NCBI RefSeq assembly: GCF_900182655.1
Contig: NZ_FXTC01000001.1
Location: 310,001-374,000 of the forward strand
Direction of reading: 5' to 3'
Source of the DNA: Chryseobacterium rhizoplanae
Lineage (GTDB): Bacteria; Bacteroidota; Bacteroidia; Flavobacteriales; Weeksellaceae
DNA: 64,000 nt
In this document: one piece after another, positions 31,558-40,228 of the stretch
How the letters are laid out: each line of letters begins with the position of its first letter
How positions within the stretch are numbered: position 1 is the first letter of the stretch
Translations under genes and position numbers: made by a program
Notes under the pieces: model-generated
Database searches by the model: none
The model's input: only the letters and a program-made list of their open reading frames with translations
What the model was told of the DNA's origin: nothing

Positions 31558-34500
31558 ATGAAAAAAAGAATTTTATTCGTTTGCGCACTAGCGTCTTGTT
31601 TTACGGTTTTCAATGCTCAGAGATGGGAATCTGTTTCTCAAAAATCTTCGGGTATCAGAGAAGGAGTAGAAGTGCAGCATTCTTACAGAGTTGATTTGAA
31701 GTCTCTGAGAGAAATGTTGAAAAATGCTGAAGAGACGGGAAAAAATGCACGTCCTGTTATTATTTCTTTACCAACAGCAGAAGGAAAAATTGAAAAATTT
31801 GCGGTCTATAGCAATCCTGTAATGGATCAATCGCTTGCAGACAGATATCAGCTGGGATCTTATGTAGGAATTGGTGTGGATGATTCTTCTAAGTATTTAA
31901 GATTCAGTACATCTCCTACAGATATGCAGTCTATGATCATTAAAGACGGTATATTTCAGTTTATAGAACCTATAAGTGCAGATAAACAGACTTATGGCGT
32001 TTTTTATAAAACAAAGGAAAAAGGAGACATGCATGGGTTTGAATGTGATACGGAGCATGATCTTAAAGAGATTGGTAAACTGGTGGAAAACGGGAAAAAG
32101 ATGCTTTCCAATGTAGGAATTACCAACAGACCTACTAATACGAAATACAGAACTTTCAGATTGGCTATGGCTGCTACCGGTGAATATACACAATTTCACG
32201 GGGGCACAGTTGCCGGGGCTGTCGCTGCGATCAATAATACAATGACAAGGATCAATGGGGTTTTTGAGAGAGATTTTGGAGCTCACTTTAATGTGTTGGA
32301 TCTTCCGGGAATTATTTATACAGATCCTGCTACCGATTTTTATACACCTCAGGCAGCAGCAGGGGATCCGTCATTAAACTTGCAGCTGCAACAAAAACTA
32401 ACGGCAGATGTTGGAAATGCCAATTATGATATTGGACACGTATTTCATCGCAATGTAGGACAAAGCAGAAATGGAAATGCCGGAGGAATAGGAATTGTTT
32501 GTACTAATCCTGCCACTAATACTTCTTTAGGAAAAGGTGCCGCTTTTTCAATGAGCCCTGACCCTATAGGAGAAGTATTTGACTTAATGGCAGCTCACGA
32601 AATGGGACACCAGCTGGGAGCCAACCATACCTTCTCTATGAGAACCGAAGCTTCAGGTGCCAATGTAGAGCCTTGGGGAGGAACAACGATTATGGGATAT
32701 CCGGGAATTACTCAGGATAATATTCAGGCCAATATGGATGGATATTTCCATTATAAATCTATTTCTCAGGTATTGAATAACCTTGAATCTAAAGTAGGAT
32801 GCGGTGTTGCTGTTGATATCATAAACAATACCGCACCAGTAATTACGCCATTGGCTAATTATTCTATTCCTAAAGGAACTGCCTATTATCTGGATGCGGT
32901 AGCAGTAGATGCAGAAAGTGATCTTGTTACCTATACATGGGAACAATACAACAGTGTAGGAGACAGGAATACCATTTCCGGAGATAGCGGATGGGGCTAT
33001 AATGCAGAAGGAGCTATCGCGAGATCTTTACCGGGAACAGCTAACAGCAGAAGATATTTTCCTAAACTGGAAACTGTATTGAATGGTGTACTGACAGACA
33101 AACAGGTATGGGAAACCGTTTCCTATATCCCAAGAACATTGAACTATGCAGTAACTGTAAGGGATCAGAATGCATTAAGACCAATGACTTCCACTGCTGA
33201 AACAGTTGTAACGGTAGGTAATGACGGACCTTTCAAATTCAGCGGACTTACCACAACATCTGTTTTATATAATGATGCATCCAATACCATCACATGGGAT
33301 GCTGCAAACACCAATAACGCTCCTTATAATGTAGCTGCTGTAAAAATAGATTATACAACCAATAACGGGGCTACATGGACAGATCTGGTAGCTTCTACAC
33401 CTAATACAGGAAGCTATGCTGTACAAATGCCGGCTAATGTAACAGGGACTGTTAAATTAAGAATATCAGCAGTAGGCAATATTTTCTATGCTGTATCTCC
33501 GGCTGTAACAGTAGGAACGGCTCCTACTTCTACTGCCGTTGCTCCAACAGGAGTTTCTGCAATAGAGACAGAAGTTTTAAAAACAACAGCGAGAATATCG
33601 TGGAATAAAGTACCGGGAGCCACTTATTCTGTCAATTACAGAAAAGTAGGGGCTGCAAGCTGGTCAAATACAACAAGTGCTGCCAACTCTGTATTGCTGT
33701 CAAATCTTGAAGATGAAACCAATTATGAAGTACAGGTAGCTGCCGTTGTGAATAGTGTTCCAGGAGCATTCTCTACTAATTATGCCTTTAAAACGAAAGG
33801 ATTGAGAACGGGTTCAGATTATTGTTTAATGACTACAGGGGGAAATGGCGGAAGCTTTAATAGTGGTCTTGTAAAATTGACATTATCTAACCTGGCTTAT
33901 GTATATACTGGATTGGATGTTTATAAGACATATCTTGACTTTAGTGAAGACGCAACCAAAGTTGTTAATTTAACAAAAGGAACCCAATATACAGCAAGCT
34001 TTAGAAACCTTGCGGGAGGAAACTATAACGACTGGCTTGAAATCTGGATAGATTATAACAGAAACGGGATCTTTGAAAACTCCGAAAAAGTAGTGACCAG
34101 TGGAGCTCTTCCTTTCTTTGCTGCTGCTGCTCAGGCTTACCTTCGTGACGGTAATGTGACATTTACAGTGCCTGATACGGCGTACTCTGGTGAAAAATTG
34201 TTGAGAATGAGAGTGGCAAGTACTTTCTTTAATGCAGCCAGTGGACCTTGTGGAAGCCCTACTGTACCTGTAAATGGTGGTGGAATCGTTTCTGTAGGAT
34301 CTTTCAGAGATTTTTCTGTGAAGATTTCGGAAAATGCTAACCTTGCTGTGAGAGATATCGCAGACACAAAATCATCCGAAGTATCTATTTATCCTAACCC
34401 TGCAGATACATTTGTAGAAGTGAAAAACCTTAAAGGTAAAGCAGATTACAAAATCTACAGTGCAGACGGAAGACTAGTTCAGGAAGGTAAAATTGAAGGA

Positions 34501-34593
34501 AAGATCAATGTCGCTTCTTTAGTTAAAGGAATGTATGTGATCACTATAAAAGATGATAAAAATACTTATAATACTAAGTTAATCAAGAAATAA
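31558..34593 (+). CDS. Secreted reprolysin-type metalloprotease with T9SS sorting domain
   Basis: A 1011-residue secreted protease. It has a signal peptide (MKKRILFVCALASCFTVFNAQ) and a propeptide-like region to about 195. The metzincin catalytic domain has the zinc motif HEMGHQLGANH at about residues 347-357 and a Met-turn IMGYPG near 376. A beta-rich region follows, then a fibronectin type III domain (about 655-745, APTGVSAIETEVLKTTARISWNKVPGA), a GEVED-like domain (about 760-935, with DWLEIWIDYNRNGIFENSEKV) and a T9SS type A sorting domain (SEVSIYPNPADTFVEVKNL to the end). The full HExxHxxGxxH makes it likely active after export. TAACTTTA near 31538 is a one-mismatch -7 element. A terminator follows. 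Confidence 0.92.
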   Translation: MKKRILFVCALASCFTVFNAQRWESVSQKSSGIREGVEVQHSYRVDLKSLREMLKNAEETGKNARPVIISLPTAEGKIEKFAVYSNPVMDQSLADRYQLGSYVGIGVDDSSKYLRFSTSPTDMQSMIIKDGIFQFIEPISADKQTYGVFYKTKEKGDMHGFECDTEHDLKEIGKLVENGKKMLSNVGITNRPTNTKYRTFRLAMAATGEYTQFHGGTVAGAVAAINNTMTRINGVFERDFGAHFNVLDLPGIIYTDPATDFYTPQAAAGDPSLNLQLQQKLTADVGNANYDIGHVFHRNVGQSRNGNAGGIGIVCTNPATNTSLGKGAAFSMSPDPIGEVFDLMAAHEMGHQLGANHTFSMRTEASGANVEPWGGTTIMGYPGITQDNIQANMDGYFHYKSISQVLNNLESKVGCGVAVDIINNTAPVITPLANYSIPKGTAYYLDAVAVDAESDLVTYTWEQYNSVGDRNTISGDSGWGYNAEGAIARSLPGTANSRRYFPKLETVLNGVLTDKQVWETVSYIPRTLNYAVTVRDQNALRPMTSTAETVVTVGNDGPFKFSGLTTTSVLYNDASNTITWDAANTNNAPYNVAAVKIDYTTNNGATWTDLVASTPNTGSYAVQMPANVTGTVKLRISAVGNIFYAVSPAVTVGTAPTSTAVAPTGVSAIETEVLKTTARISWNKVPGATYSVNYRKVGAASWSNTTSAANSVLLSNLEDETNYEVQVAAVVNSVPGAFSTNYAFKTKGLRTGSDYCLMTTGGNGGSFNSGLVKLTLSNLAYVYTGLDVYKTYLDFSEDATKVVNLTKGTQYTASFRNLAGGNYNDWLEIWIDYNRNGIFENSEKVVTSGALPFFAAAAQAYLRDGNVTFTVPDTAYSGEKLLRMRVASTFFNAASGPCGSPTVPVNGGGIVSVGSFRDFSVKISENANLAVRDIADTKSSEVSIYPNPADTFVEVKNLKGKADYKIYSADGRLVQEGKIEGKINVASLVKGMYVITIKDDKNTYNTKLIKK

Positions 34594-34652
34594 CACAAAT
34601 GAGTCTCCGCATCAGGATCTAAAACGCGGAGAGAAAAAAGATTTATTTAACT

Positions 34653-34690
34653 GAAAAAGGCTGTCTCTGGTTGAGGCAGCCTTTTGTTTA
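34653..34690. terminator. Bidirectional terminator
   Basis: AAAAAGGCTG and CAGCCTTTT form a stem around a short loop, followed by TGTTT. It lies between the protease gene and the 3' end of the monooxygenase gene on the other strand. Confidence 0.7.
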
Positions 34691-35854
34691 TGATGAAGTA
34701 AGATGACCATTAAAAAAGTCCAGCATGGTTGCCAATGACTTTTCAGAATGCATCCGTTCGCCGTTCTCCAGGGATTCTTGTGTGGCAATGGCAGCTCTCT
34801 CACGCATCTTCTGTTCATAGCTGGAGATAGCTTCCTGTAAAGTACTGTAAGTATCATTTGTTAAATATTCACTCAGTTCAAGTGCGTCCAGCATAGCCAT
34901 ATTGGCACCTTCTCCTGCAAATGGAGGCATTACGTGCGCTGCATCGCCTATCAGAGTCAGATTGGATTGTGCTTCCCAGTTCTGATCTGCAGGCATAGAG
35001 TAGATCAGGCGCGGAATAAATGGAGTAGTAGTATTTTCAAACAATTCATTCCAGATGGGGCTCCATTCAGAATATTCTGTTTTGAACCATTTTAGCATCT
35101 GTGCATGATCAGAAAAATCAAGACTGCTATCTGCAGGCCAGTTTTCATCAGCTTTAAAACTTGCATAAAATCCCAGATCCCCATTGCCTTTCTGACCCAT
35201 CAGAATATTTTTGGTATTTCCGAATGCCATTATTTTCCCTCCTTTAATCATGGCATCAATCTGAGGAGAAGCCTCTTTTGAAACATTTCCTTCCAGCATA
35301 ATGATTCCGGAATAAACAGGTTTAATATCGGTAAGATAAGGCCGTATTTTAGAATTGGCTCCATCACCTGCAATCACAAGATCTGCATATTCTGAAGTTC
35401 CGTTTTTAAAATGCAGAAGCCATCCTTCATTCTGAGGTTCCATCTTTAGAAAATGACTGTCCCAGACCACAGTTTCAGGATGTAGTGACTCTAAAAGCAT
35501 ATTCCTTAAAGGTCCGCGGTCTATTTCTGGACGGAAATGCTCATCACCAAAATCTTCTTCGGGTTTCAACTCATGATCATTGAAAAATATTTCTGCCTTT
35601 TCATTCATGATCAGTGTTCTGTCTGCTCCGGGGCGGAAAGTCTTTTTGAATTCCTCCAGCAGTTCTGCTTTACGGATAGCCTCTAATCCGGAATCTTCAT
35701 GCATATCGAGAGGAGAGCCTTGTACCCGTGCATTTTTATTGAAATCTCTTTCATATACTTTTACGTTGGCTCCTTTCAACTGTAAAAGTCTTGCCAGTGT
35801 AAGCCCTGCGGGACCGCCACCAACGATTGCTATTGATTTGTTTTCTATCAGCAT
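34688..35854 (-). CDS. FAD-dependent monooxygenase of the Tet(X) family
   Basis: A 388-residue flavoprotein monooxygenase. The FAD-binding Rossmann motif is SIAIVGGGPAGLTLARLLQLKGANVKVYERD at the N-terminus, the RGPLRNMLL segment follows, and the second FAD motif is LTLIGDAAHVMPPFAGEGANMAMLDALELSEYL near residue 300. Both match Tet(X), the tetracycline-inactivating enzyme, closely in my memory of that sequence (for example its [29 protein letters not shown]), and overall length is the same. Activity on tetracyclines is not shown; many chromosomal flavobacterial homologues act weakly or on other substrates. The AraC gene ends 28 bases upstream on the same strand and probably shares its transcript. 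Confidence 0.88.
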   Translation of the reverse strand: MLIENKSIAIVGGGPAGLTLARLLQLKGANVKVYERDFNKNARVQGSPLDMHEDSGLEAIRKAELLEEFKKTFRPGADRTLIMNEKAEIFFNDHELKPEEDFGDEHFRPEIDRGPLRNMLLESLHPETVVWDSHFLKMEPQNEGWLLHFKNGTSEYADLVIAGDGANSKIRPYLTDIKPVYSGIIMLEGNVSKEASPQIDAMIKGGKIMAFGNTKNILMGQKGNGDLGFYASFKADENWPADSSLDFSDHAQMLKWFKTEYSEWSPIWNELFENTTTPFIPRLIYSMPADQNWEAQSNLTLIGDAAHVMPPFAGEGANMAMLDALELSEYLTNDTYSTLQEAISSYEQKMRERAAIATQESLENGERMHSEKSLATMLDFFNGHLTSS

Positions 35855-35881
35855 TGTTAATTTAAATTTTACAATGCAAAT

Positions 35882-36637
35882 TTATTTTCCTTTCAATACG
35901 GATAATAGTACAAATCGGTCGTTTTTATTTTTGGATAATTCTTTAGGAGGAACTCCCGAAAACTTCTTCACTTCTTTGATGAAATGGTTTTGATCAGTAT
36001 AATTAAGCTCGGGGAATAGCCTTCCCTGCGCGATGTGCTCCAGAGATGCTCTGAAACGTAAAATAGTGGAGTAGGCTTTTAATGATAAGCCAAGCTGTTT
36101 GGTAAAATACCGGTTGATCTGCCTGCTGCCCCAGCCTGTTTTTTCAGAAAGTTCCTTTACACTCATTTCTCCTTTTGAAGCATAGACCAACTCGAAAAGC
36201 CTGTGTTTTCTTTCATCTGTTTTTTGGGGAAGCAGCTCTTTAATTTTTTGGGTTGCTTTTAAACAACAAAGATCAAAGTTTTGTAAATCATCAGCTTTAA
36301 AATCCCAGAACCCGGGAGAAAGCTCTTTTCCTATATTTAATAGATCAGTGATAGAAGTATTTAAGATATATTCAACAGCAATAGGTTTGAAACTGACAAC
36401 AAAAGCAGTCATATGCGGAGCAATATACCTTTGCTCCGGATAAGTTTCCAACCCGAGAAGGGTTACATGAAAAGGCTCTGAATCCGACTGTGAGAAGAAT
36501 AAATCAACTCTTCCATCAGGAATAATCACAACTTCTTTAGCTTCACCTGAAAGGTTTTGGAACGTTCCCAGATTTTCAACAAAATCAGCAATCTCTTTGT
36601 CGGGTTCGATGAAGTTATAATAGAAATCGTTGTCCAT
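35882..36637 (-). CDS. AraC-family transcriptional regulator
   Basis: A 251-residue regulator with an N-terminal domain of the DUF6597 type (YYNFIEPDKEIADFVENLGTFQNLSGEAKEVVIIPDGRVDLFFS) and a C-terminal AraC HTH pair (MSVKELSEKTGWGSRQINRYFTKQLGLSLKAYSTILRFRASLEHI, then DQNHFIKEVKKFSGVPPKEL). It lies immediately upstream of, and in the same orientation as, the Tet(X)-like gene (27 bases between them), so the two likely form an operon in which the regulator controls a flavin-dependent detoxification step. Confidence 0.9.
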   Translation of the reverse strand: MDNDFYYNFIEPDKEIADFVENLGTFQNLSGEAKEVVIIPDGRVDLFFSQSDSEPFHVTLLGLETYPEQRYIAPHMTAFVVSFKPIAVEYILNTSITDLLNIGKELSPGFWDFKADDLQNFDLCCLKATQKIKELLPQKTDERKHRLFELVYASKGEMSVKELSEKTGWGSRQINRYFTKQLGLSLKAYSTILRFRASLEHIAQGRLFPELNYTDQNHFIKEVKKFSGVPPKELSKNKNDRFVLLSVLKGK

Positions 36638-36750
36638 AGTTATGCCTGCAGAATGTTGCTTTTAAAGAAGAAAATTACAAAAATTGGAATAGACTTACAA
36701 AATATTCCTCATTGTACATAAATTAAAGCAAACGCTAAGATTTTAAATAC

Positions 36751-36758
36751 TATTTTTG
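36751..36758 (+). promoter_or_regulatory. -7 element TATTTTTG
   Basis: A perfect TAnnTTTG match, placing the start of the Crp/Fnr gene at the ATG at 36804; the computed longer start (TTG at 36756) overlaps the promoter element. Confidence 0.55.
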
Positions 36759-36803
36759 TTTTGGAGAGATTTCAAAAATAAATGTATCATAGTTCTTATT
36801 CTC

Positions 36804-37385
36804 ATGGACAAATCATCACTTAACACTTACTTTCATTCCCTTTTCAGTATCAAAACGGAAGTGGTTGAAAAGATCACAGAAAAATTTATCCATTTTGAAT
36901 TAAAAGGCAATACTATTTTGTTGGATAAGGATGCCATCAGTACTAAAACATACTTTCTGGAAAAAGGGTATGTACGTTCCTATATACTGAATGAAGATAA
37001 TGAGGAGATTACAACCAATATCTATACAGCACCTTGTTTTGTGAATGATTTTCTGTCTTTCTTCAGGCAGCAGCCAACCAAAGAAATATACCAGACGGTA
37101 ACTGACTGTATTTTCTGGGAAACAGGATTGGAGAATGTACAGGACAATTTTCACAATATTCCTGAATTCAGGGAGTTCAGCCGGCTTCTTTTTGTGCTTA
37201 ATTACTACAGTATTCATGACAGACTGATAGAAATGGCAAGTCAGAAAGCTTCCACAAGATATTTTAACCTGATGAAGAAAGATCCGGATATTTTTCAGCA
37301 TGTTCCTTTGAAGATAATTGCTTCTTACCTGGGAATCAAAGACAGTTCCCTGAGCCGGATCAGAAGGGATATTCATAAAATTTAA
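36804..37385 (+). CDS. Crp/Fnr-family transcriptional regulator
   Basis: A 193-residue regulator. The cyclic-nucleotide-fold region includes FELKGNTILLDKDAISTKTYFLEKGYVRSYILNEDNEEITTNIY, and the HTH end is LKIIASYLGIKDSSLSRIRRDIHKI, with the intact LSRIRR recognition helix that the other two Crp/Fnr proteins of this window lack. No cysteine cluster. Its downstream neighbour is the ketopantoate reductase-like gene. The AGTGAT/ATCACT dyad between them (37403-37426) may be its site. Confidence 0.85.
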   Translation: MDKSSLNTYFHSLFSIKTEVVEKITEKFIHFELKGNTILLDKDAISTKTYFLEKGYVRSYILNEDNEEITTNIYTAPCFVNDFLSFFRQQPTKEIYQTVTDCIFWETGLENVQDNFHNIPEFREFSRLLFVLNYYSIHDRLIEMASQKASTRYFNLMKKDPDIFQHVPLKIIASYLGIKDSSLSRIRRDIHKI

Positions 37386-37402
37386 TTTCTTTTCATTTGT
37401 CA

Positions 37403-37426
37403 AGTGATATTTCAGAGATCATCACT
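37403..37426. promoter_or_regulatory. Dyad AGTGAT-N12-ATCACT
   Basis: Exact 6-bp arms with a 12-base spacer, between a Crp/Fnr gene and its downstream neighbour. GATCTTTG at 37427-37434, one mismatch from the -7 consensus, follows directly, so binding here would more likely repress than activate. Long spacing makes this less certain than the dyads at 7713-7749. Confidence 0.35.
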
Positions 37427-37448
37427 GATCTTTGCTAAAAATAATTTC

Positions 37449-38384
37449 ATGAACAAAAAACATATTGTCGTTGTAGGATTAGGGGGAGTAGGCGGTTACT
37501 TTGGTTTTAAAATAAATCAGACCAATGAAACTTCCGGAAAATATACTGTTTCTTTTGTTGCCCGGGGAGAAACCTATAAAAAAGTAAAAGAAAACGGATT
37601 GACTCTGCTGTCTCCCGAACATTCCAATACTCAGACATATCCCAATGCTGTTGAAGAGAATATCAGTGATATTCAAAATCCTGATCTCGTGCTGATCTGT
37701 GTAAAGGAATATGATCTTGAAAATGTATGTAAGCAACTGCTGCCAGTCATTCATAAAGAAACCATTTTGCTTCCGATGATGAACGGAGCAGATATCTATG
37801 ACAGAATACGTAAAATAATTCCTGAGCATACGGTTCTTCCAACCTGTATCTATGTGGCTTCCCATATTAAAGAAAGAGGAATTGTAGAGCATAAAGGAAA
37901 AGCCGGGAAAATGATTGTGGGAAGAGATCCTGAGCATTTTTCTGCTCCTGTAGAATGGATTACAGAGTTATTGGATGAAAGTAAAATTGATTTTGACTTT
38001 AAAGACAATTCTTTAACGGATATCTGGACGAAATTCATATTCATTGCCAGTTTCGGACTGGTAACTGCTAAACATAATTCTTCAATAGGAGCTGTCTGTA
38101 CTGATGAACAGCAGAAGAATGAAGCAACTGAAATTATGAAAGAAATAAAGCAGATTGCAGATAAAAAAGGAATTTATCTTCAGGAAGATATCATTGATAA
38201 AACCTTTGAAAAAGCGTCTACATTTCCTTTTGAAACCCCCACTTCTTTACAGCTTGACATTCATTCCGGAAAGAAAGATAATGAGCTGGAATTATTTGCA
38301 GGAGCCGTTTTAAAATATGGAGCAGAACTCGGTATTGAAACTCCGTTTACACAAAAAATCTATACCGAAATCAAAGAAAAATAA
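37449..38384 (+). CDS. 2-dehydropantoate 2-reductase-like (PanE/ApbA family) protein
   Basis: A 311-residue NADP-dependent oxidoreductase. The N-terminal Rossmann motif is HIVVVGLGGVGGYFGFKI, and VKEYDLENVCKQLLPVIHKETILLPMMNGADIYDRI carries the family's conserved NG. The C-terminal helical domain includes LTDIWTKFIFIASFGLVTA and TPTSLQLDIHSGKKDNELELFAGAVLKYGAELGIETP, with the lysine and S-G-K-x-x-E signature of ketopantoate reductases. That reaction belongs to pantothenate synthesis. No other pan gene is nearby, so it may be a paralogue with another 2-oxo-acid substrate. The ATG at 37449 is used rather than the GTG at 37404. Confidence 0.87.
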   Translation: MNKKHIVVVGLGGVGGYFGFKINQTNETSGKYTVSFVARGETYKKVKENGLTLLSPEHSNTQTYPNAVEENISDIQNPDLVLICVKEYDLENVCKQLLPVIHKETILLPMMNGADIYDRIRKIIPEHTVLPTCIYVASHIKERGIVEHKGKAGKMIVGRDPEHFSAPVEWITELLDESKIDFDFKDNSLTDIWTKFIFIASFGLVTAKHNSSIGAVCTDEQQKNEATEIMKEIKQIADKKGIYLQEDIIDKTFEKASTFPFETPTSLQLDIHSGKKDNELELFAGAVLKYGAELGIETPFTQKIYTEIKEK

Positions 38385-38389
38385 GTTTT

Positions 38390-38450
38390 GGCTGAAGCCG
38401 AAGAAGAATAAAAATATAAAAGGGCGGGTTAAAACCCGCCTCTATTGAAA
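38390..38450. repeat. Bipartite double-hairpin repeat, copy A
   Basis: TTTTGGCTGAAGCC is followed after about 25 AT-rich bases by the hairpin GGCGGGTT-AA-AACCCGCC (38423-38440) and then CTATTGAA. The same two-part design is found on the minus strand at 60945-61015. The GC-rich hairpin can terminate transcription of the ketopantoate reductase-like gene. Confidence 0.6.
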
Positions 38451-38560
38451 TTAAATATAAAAGATAGAAATTTCTTAAGAATTCCCGGATTCCATTCCAT
38501 AGTTAAGCATAGTGCATAGGTCTAAATAAAAATGAATTGAATACATTGTTGTGTCGACTT

Positions 38561-38911
38561 TTAGGCGCTGTGCATGAATTTCTGCCGATCCAGTAATATT
38601 TCATCCGTTTCCCGATGATCAGGATCATCAATACAACAGTCTACGGGGCATACCGCCTTACACTGAGGTTCCTCATGAAAGCCTTTACATTCCGTACATT
38701 TTCCGGATACGATATAATAAACCTCGTCAGATATAGCTTCATTATAAGTATCGGCATCAGCTTCCGTCCCGTTCGGGAAGGTTATATGACCGGAAAGTTT
38801 TGTTTTGTCTTTCCAGCGCCAGTCGATGGCTCCTTCGTAAATGGCGGAGTTGGGACACTCAGGTTCGCAGGCCCCACAATTGATACAGGCATCCGTTATT
38901 TTTATAGCCAT
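38561..38911 (-). CDS. Ferredoxin with two 4Fe-4S sites
   Basis: A 116-residue electron carrier. Site one is CINCGACEPECP (CxxCxxCxxxCP) near residue 10; site two is CTECKGFHEEPQCKAVCP (CxxC-x8-CxxxCP) near residue 75. The longer spacing in the second motif is typical of the Alvin/YfhL-type ferredoxins. The insert between the motifs carries an acidic region. It is a monocistronic unit about 200 bases from the sod-DUF2480-FMN reductase operon on the same strand. Redox partners are unknown. Confidence 0.93.
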   Translation of the reverse strand: MAIKITDACINCGACEPECPNSAIYEGAIDWRWKDKTKLSGHITFPNGTEADADTYNEAISDEVYYIVSGKCTECKGFHEEPQCKAVCPVDCCIDDPDHRETDEILLDRQKFMHSA

Positions 38912-39116
38912 ATTGTGTATGTTTAGAGGGTTTTAAAAAGGGATTTCTTCAACGTTGAGCGGTTCAGAAATCCCTGCTAAACTTAATTACAGCAGTTCAA
39001 CACTGTTCTTTGAAAATAAGCAGCATAAAGTGTGCTATTTTTTATTTTTACATCATTAATCTGCAGCAATTTCTGTGAGAAGTCCCTGCATCTGCTTTAT
39101 AAAAGGTATCACGAGA

Positions 39117-39701
39117 CTAATCTTTTGACTTTATGAATGTTGAAGATTTCAGACTTTCTATTTTTTTAGTTGTTGCAAGGCTGATGAGTTTATCAAACTT
39201 ACCGGAATAGAGTTCCGAAATTTCAGTTGAATGTTCAGGATCAAATAATGCTGATCTCACAATAGGCACACTGAATGGCAGTGGCCATGCTCTTAATGAC
39301 TTGGCAATAGAATCCATGGCGTTGATTCCCTGCATCGCCTGAAGACCATCTGCCCAGCATACAAGTCCGACAGTTTTATCCGTAAGATAAGGTTCGTACC
39401 TGTTGGCCGTCACTTCAAGCCAGTCCAGGCAGTTTTTCATCACTCCCGGAATGCTTCCGTGATAAAGCGGAGCCAGCCAGATGTGGAGGTCAGCATCGGT
39501 AAACATCTGGGTCATGCGTTCTACTGCCAAAGGAGTTTTGGAAAGTGTGACATCGAATAAAGGAATGCCGGAATCGGCAAGGGTAAAAATATCAGTCTGG
39601 ATTCCCAGCATTTTCAGACGCTCTGAAAAATAGTTAGAAATCAGTCCGGAAGTAGATTGTGTTCTTCTTTCCAGAGATCCGTTGAATATGATAGCTTTCA
39701 T
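39117..39701 (-). CDS. NAD(P)H-dependent FMN reductase-like flavoprotein
   Basis: A 194-residue flavodoxin-fold protein. FMN-binding elements are IFNGSLERRTQSTSGLISNYF at the N-terminus and LWLAPLYHGSIPGVMKNCLDWLE plus the GLVCWADGLQAMQGINAM loop later. The first motif GSxRxxS is slightly changed (NGSLERRTQST). Such enzymes reduce flavin, quinones or azo compounds. It is the third gene of a sod-DUF2480-FMN reductase operon, spaced three bases from DUF2480, which fits a role in oxidative-stress defence. Confidence 0.85.
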   Translation of the reverse strand: MKAIIFNGSLERRTQSTSGLISNYFSERLKMLGIQTDIFTLADSGIPLFDVTLSKTPLAVERMTQMFTDADLHIWLAPLYHGSIPGVMKNCLDWLEVTANRYEPYLTDKTVGLVCWADGLQAMQGINAMDSIAKSLRAWPLPFSVPIVRSALFDPEHSTEISELYSGKFDKLISLATTKKIESLKSSTFIKSKD

Positions 39702-39704
39702 TTT

Positions 39705-40205
39705 TTATTGTTTAAAAATTACTTTGGGTAATCCTATCTCACCATACATCAGTGTTTTAACCAAAGGCTTCAGAAGTCCTGCAGCTAATAAATAAAGGGC
39801 GGGATCATGATGGGTGCTCGCCCGGACTACTACTTTCTGATTTCTGTAATGTTTCAGGTCTGCATAGATGAGACGGCGTTTCCAGAGATCAAGCAGAACC
39901 GTTTCTGCATTGTTTAAATCTACATAAGCAGCATAAGGAGATAGTTTTTCCATGATCAGCATATAGGCCCATGGCGGGATTATGGCATCCGTAGAGCAGA
40001 TGATTGCTACTGCTTTTTCGTTATAGACAGAAAAATCCACCTTAGCAATTGATTCTTTAAACTCTTTTTCCTTGACAATCATTTCCATGAAGAGATGATC
40101 TTTGATATCCAGTTCTACAATTTCCGTTTTCGGTTTGTAATCTGAAAGATCAAGGGCAATAATGCCTGAAGCTTTTGCTTTATTGATAAAATTTTCCTCA
40201 GTCAT
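39705..40205 (-). CDS. DUF2480-family protein
   Basis: A 166-residue soluble protein with the features I associate with DUF2480: LDLSDYKPKTEIVELDIKDHLFMEMIVKEKEFKESI and IICSTDAIIPPWAYMLIMEKLSPYAAYVDLNNAE, ending YGEIGLPKVIF. Its function is unknown. The second gene in an operon after sod (23 bases) and before an FMN reductase (three bases). Two residues of note are a cysteine and nearby acidic positions in CSTDAIIP, but no cofactor motif is clear. Its position suggests involvement in redox or iron-sulfur homeostasis. Confidence 0.8.
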   Translation of the reverse strand: MTEENFINKAKASGIIALDLSDYKPKTEIVELDIKDHLFMEMIVKEKEFKESIAKVDFSVYNEKAVAIICSTDAIIPPWAYMLIMEKLSPYAAYVDLNNAETVLLDLWKRRLIYADLKHYRNQKVVVRASTHHDPALYLLAAGLLKPLVKTLMYGEIGLPKVIFKQ

Positions 40206-40228
40206 AGTTTGTTTACTTTCAGTGTTAC

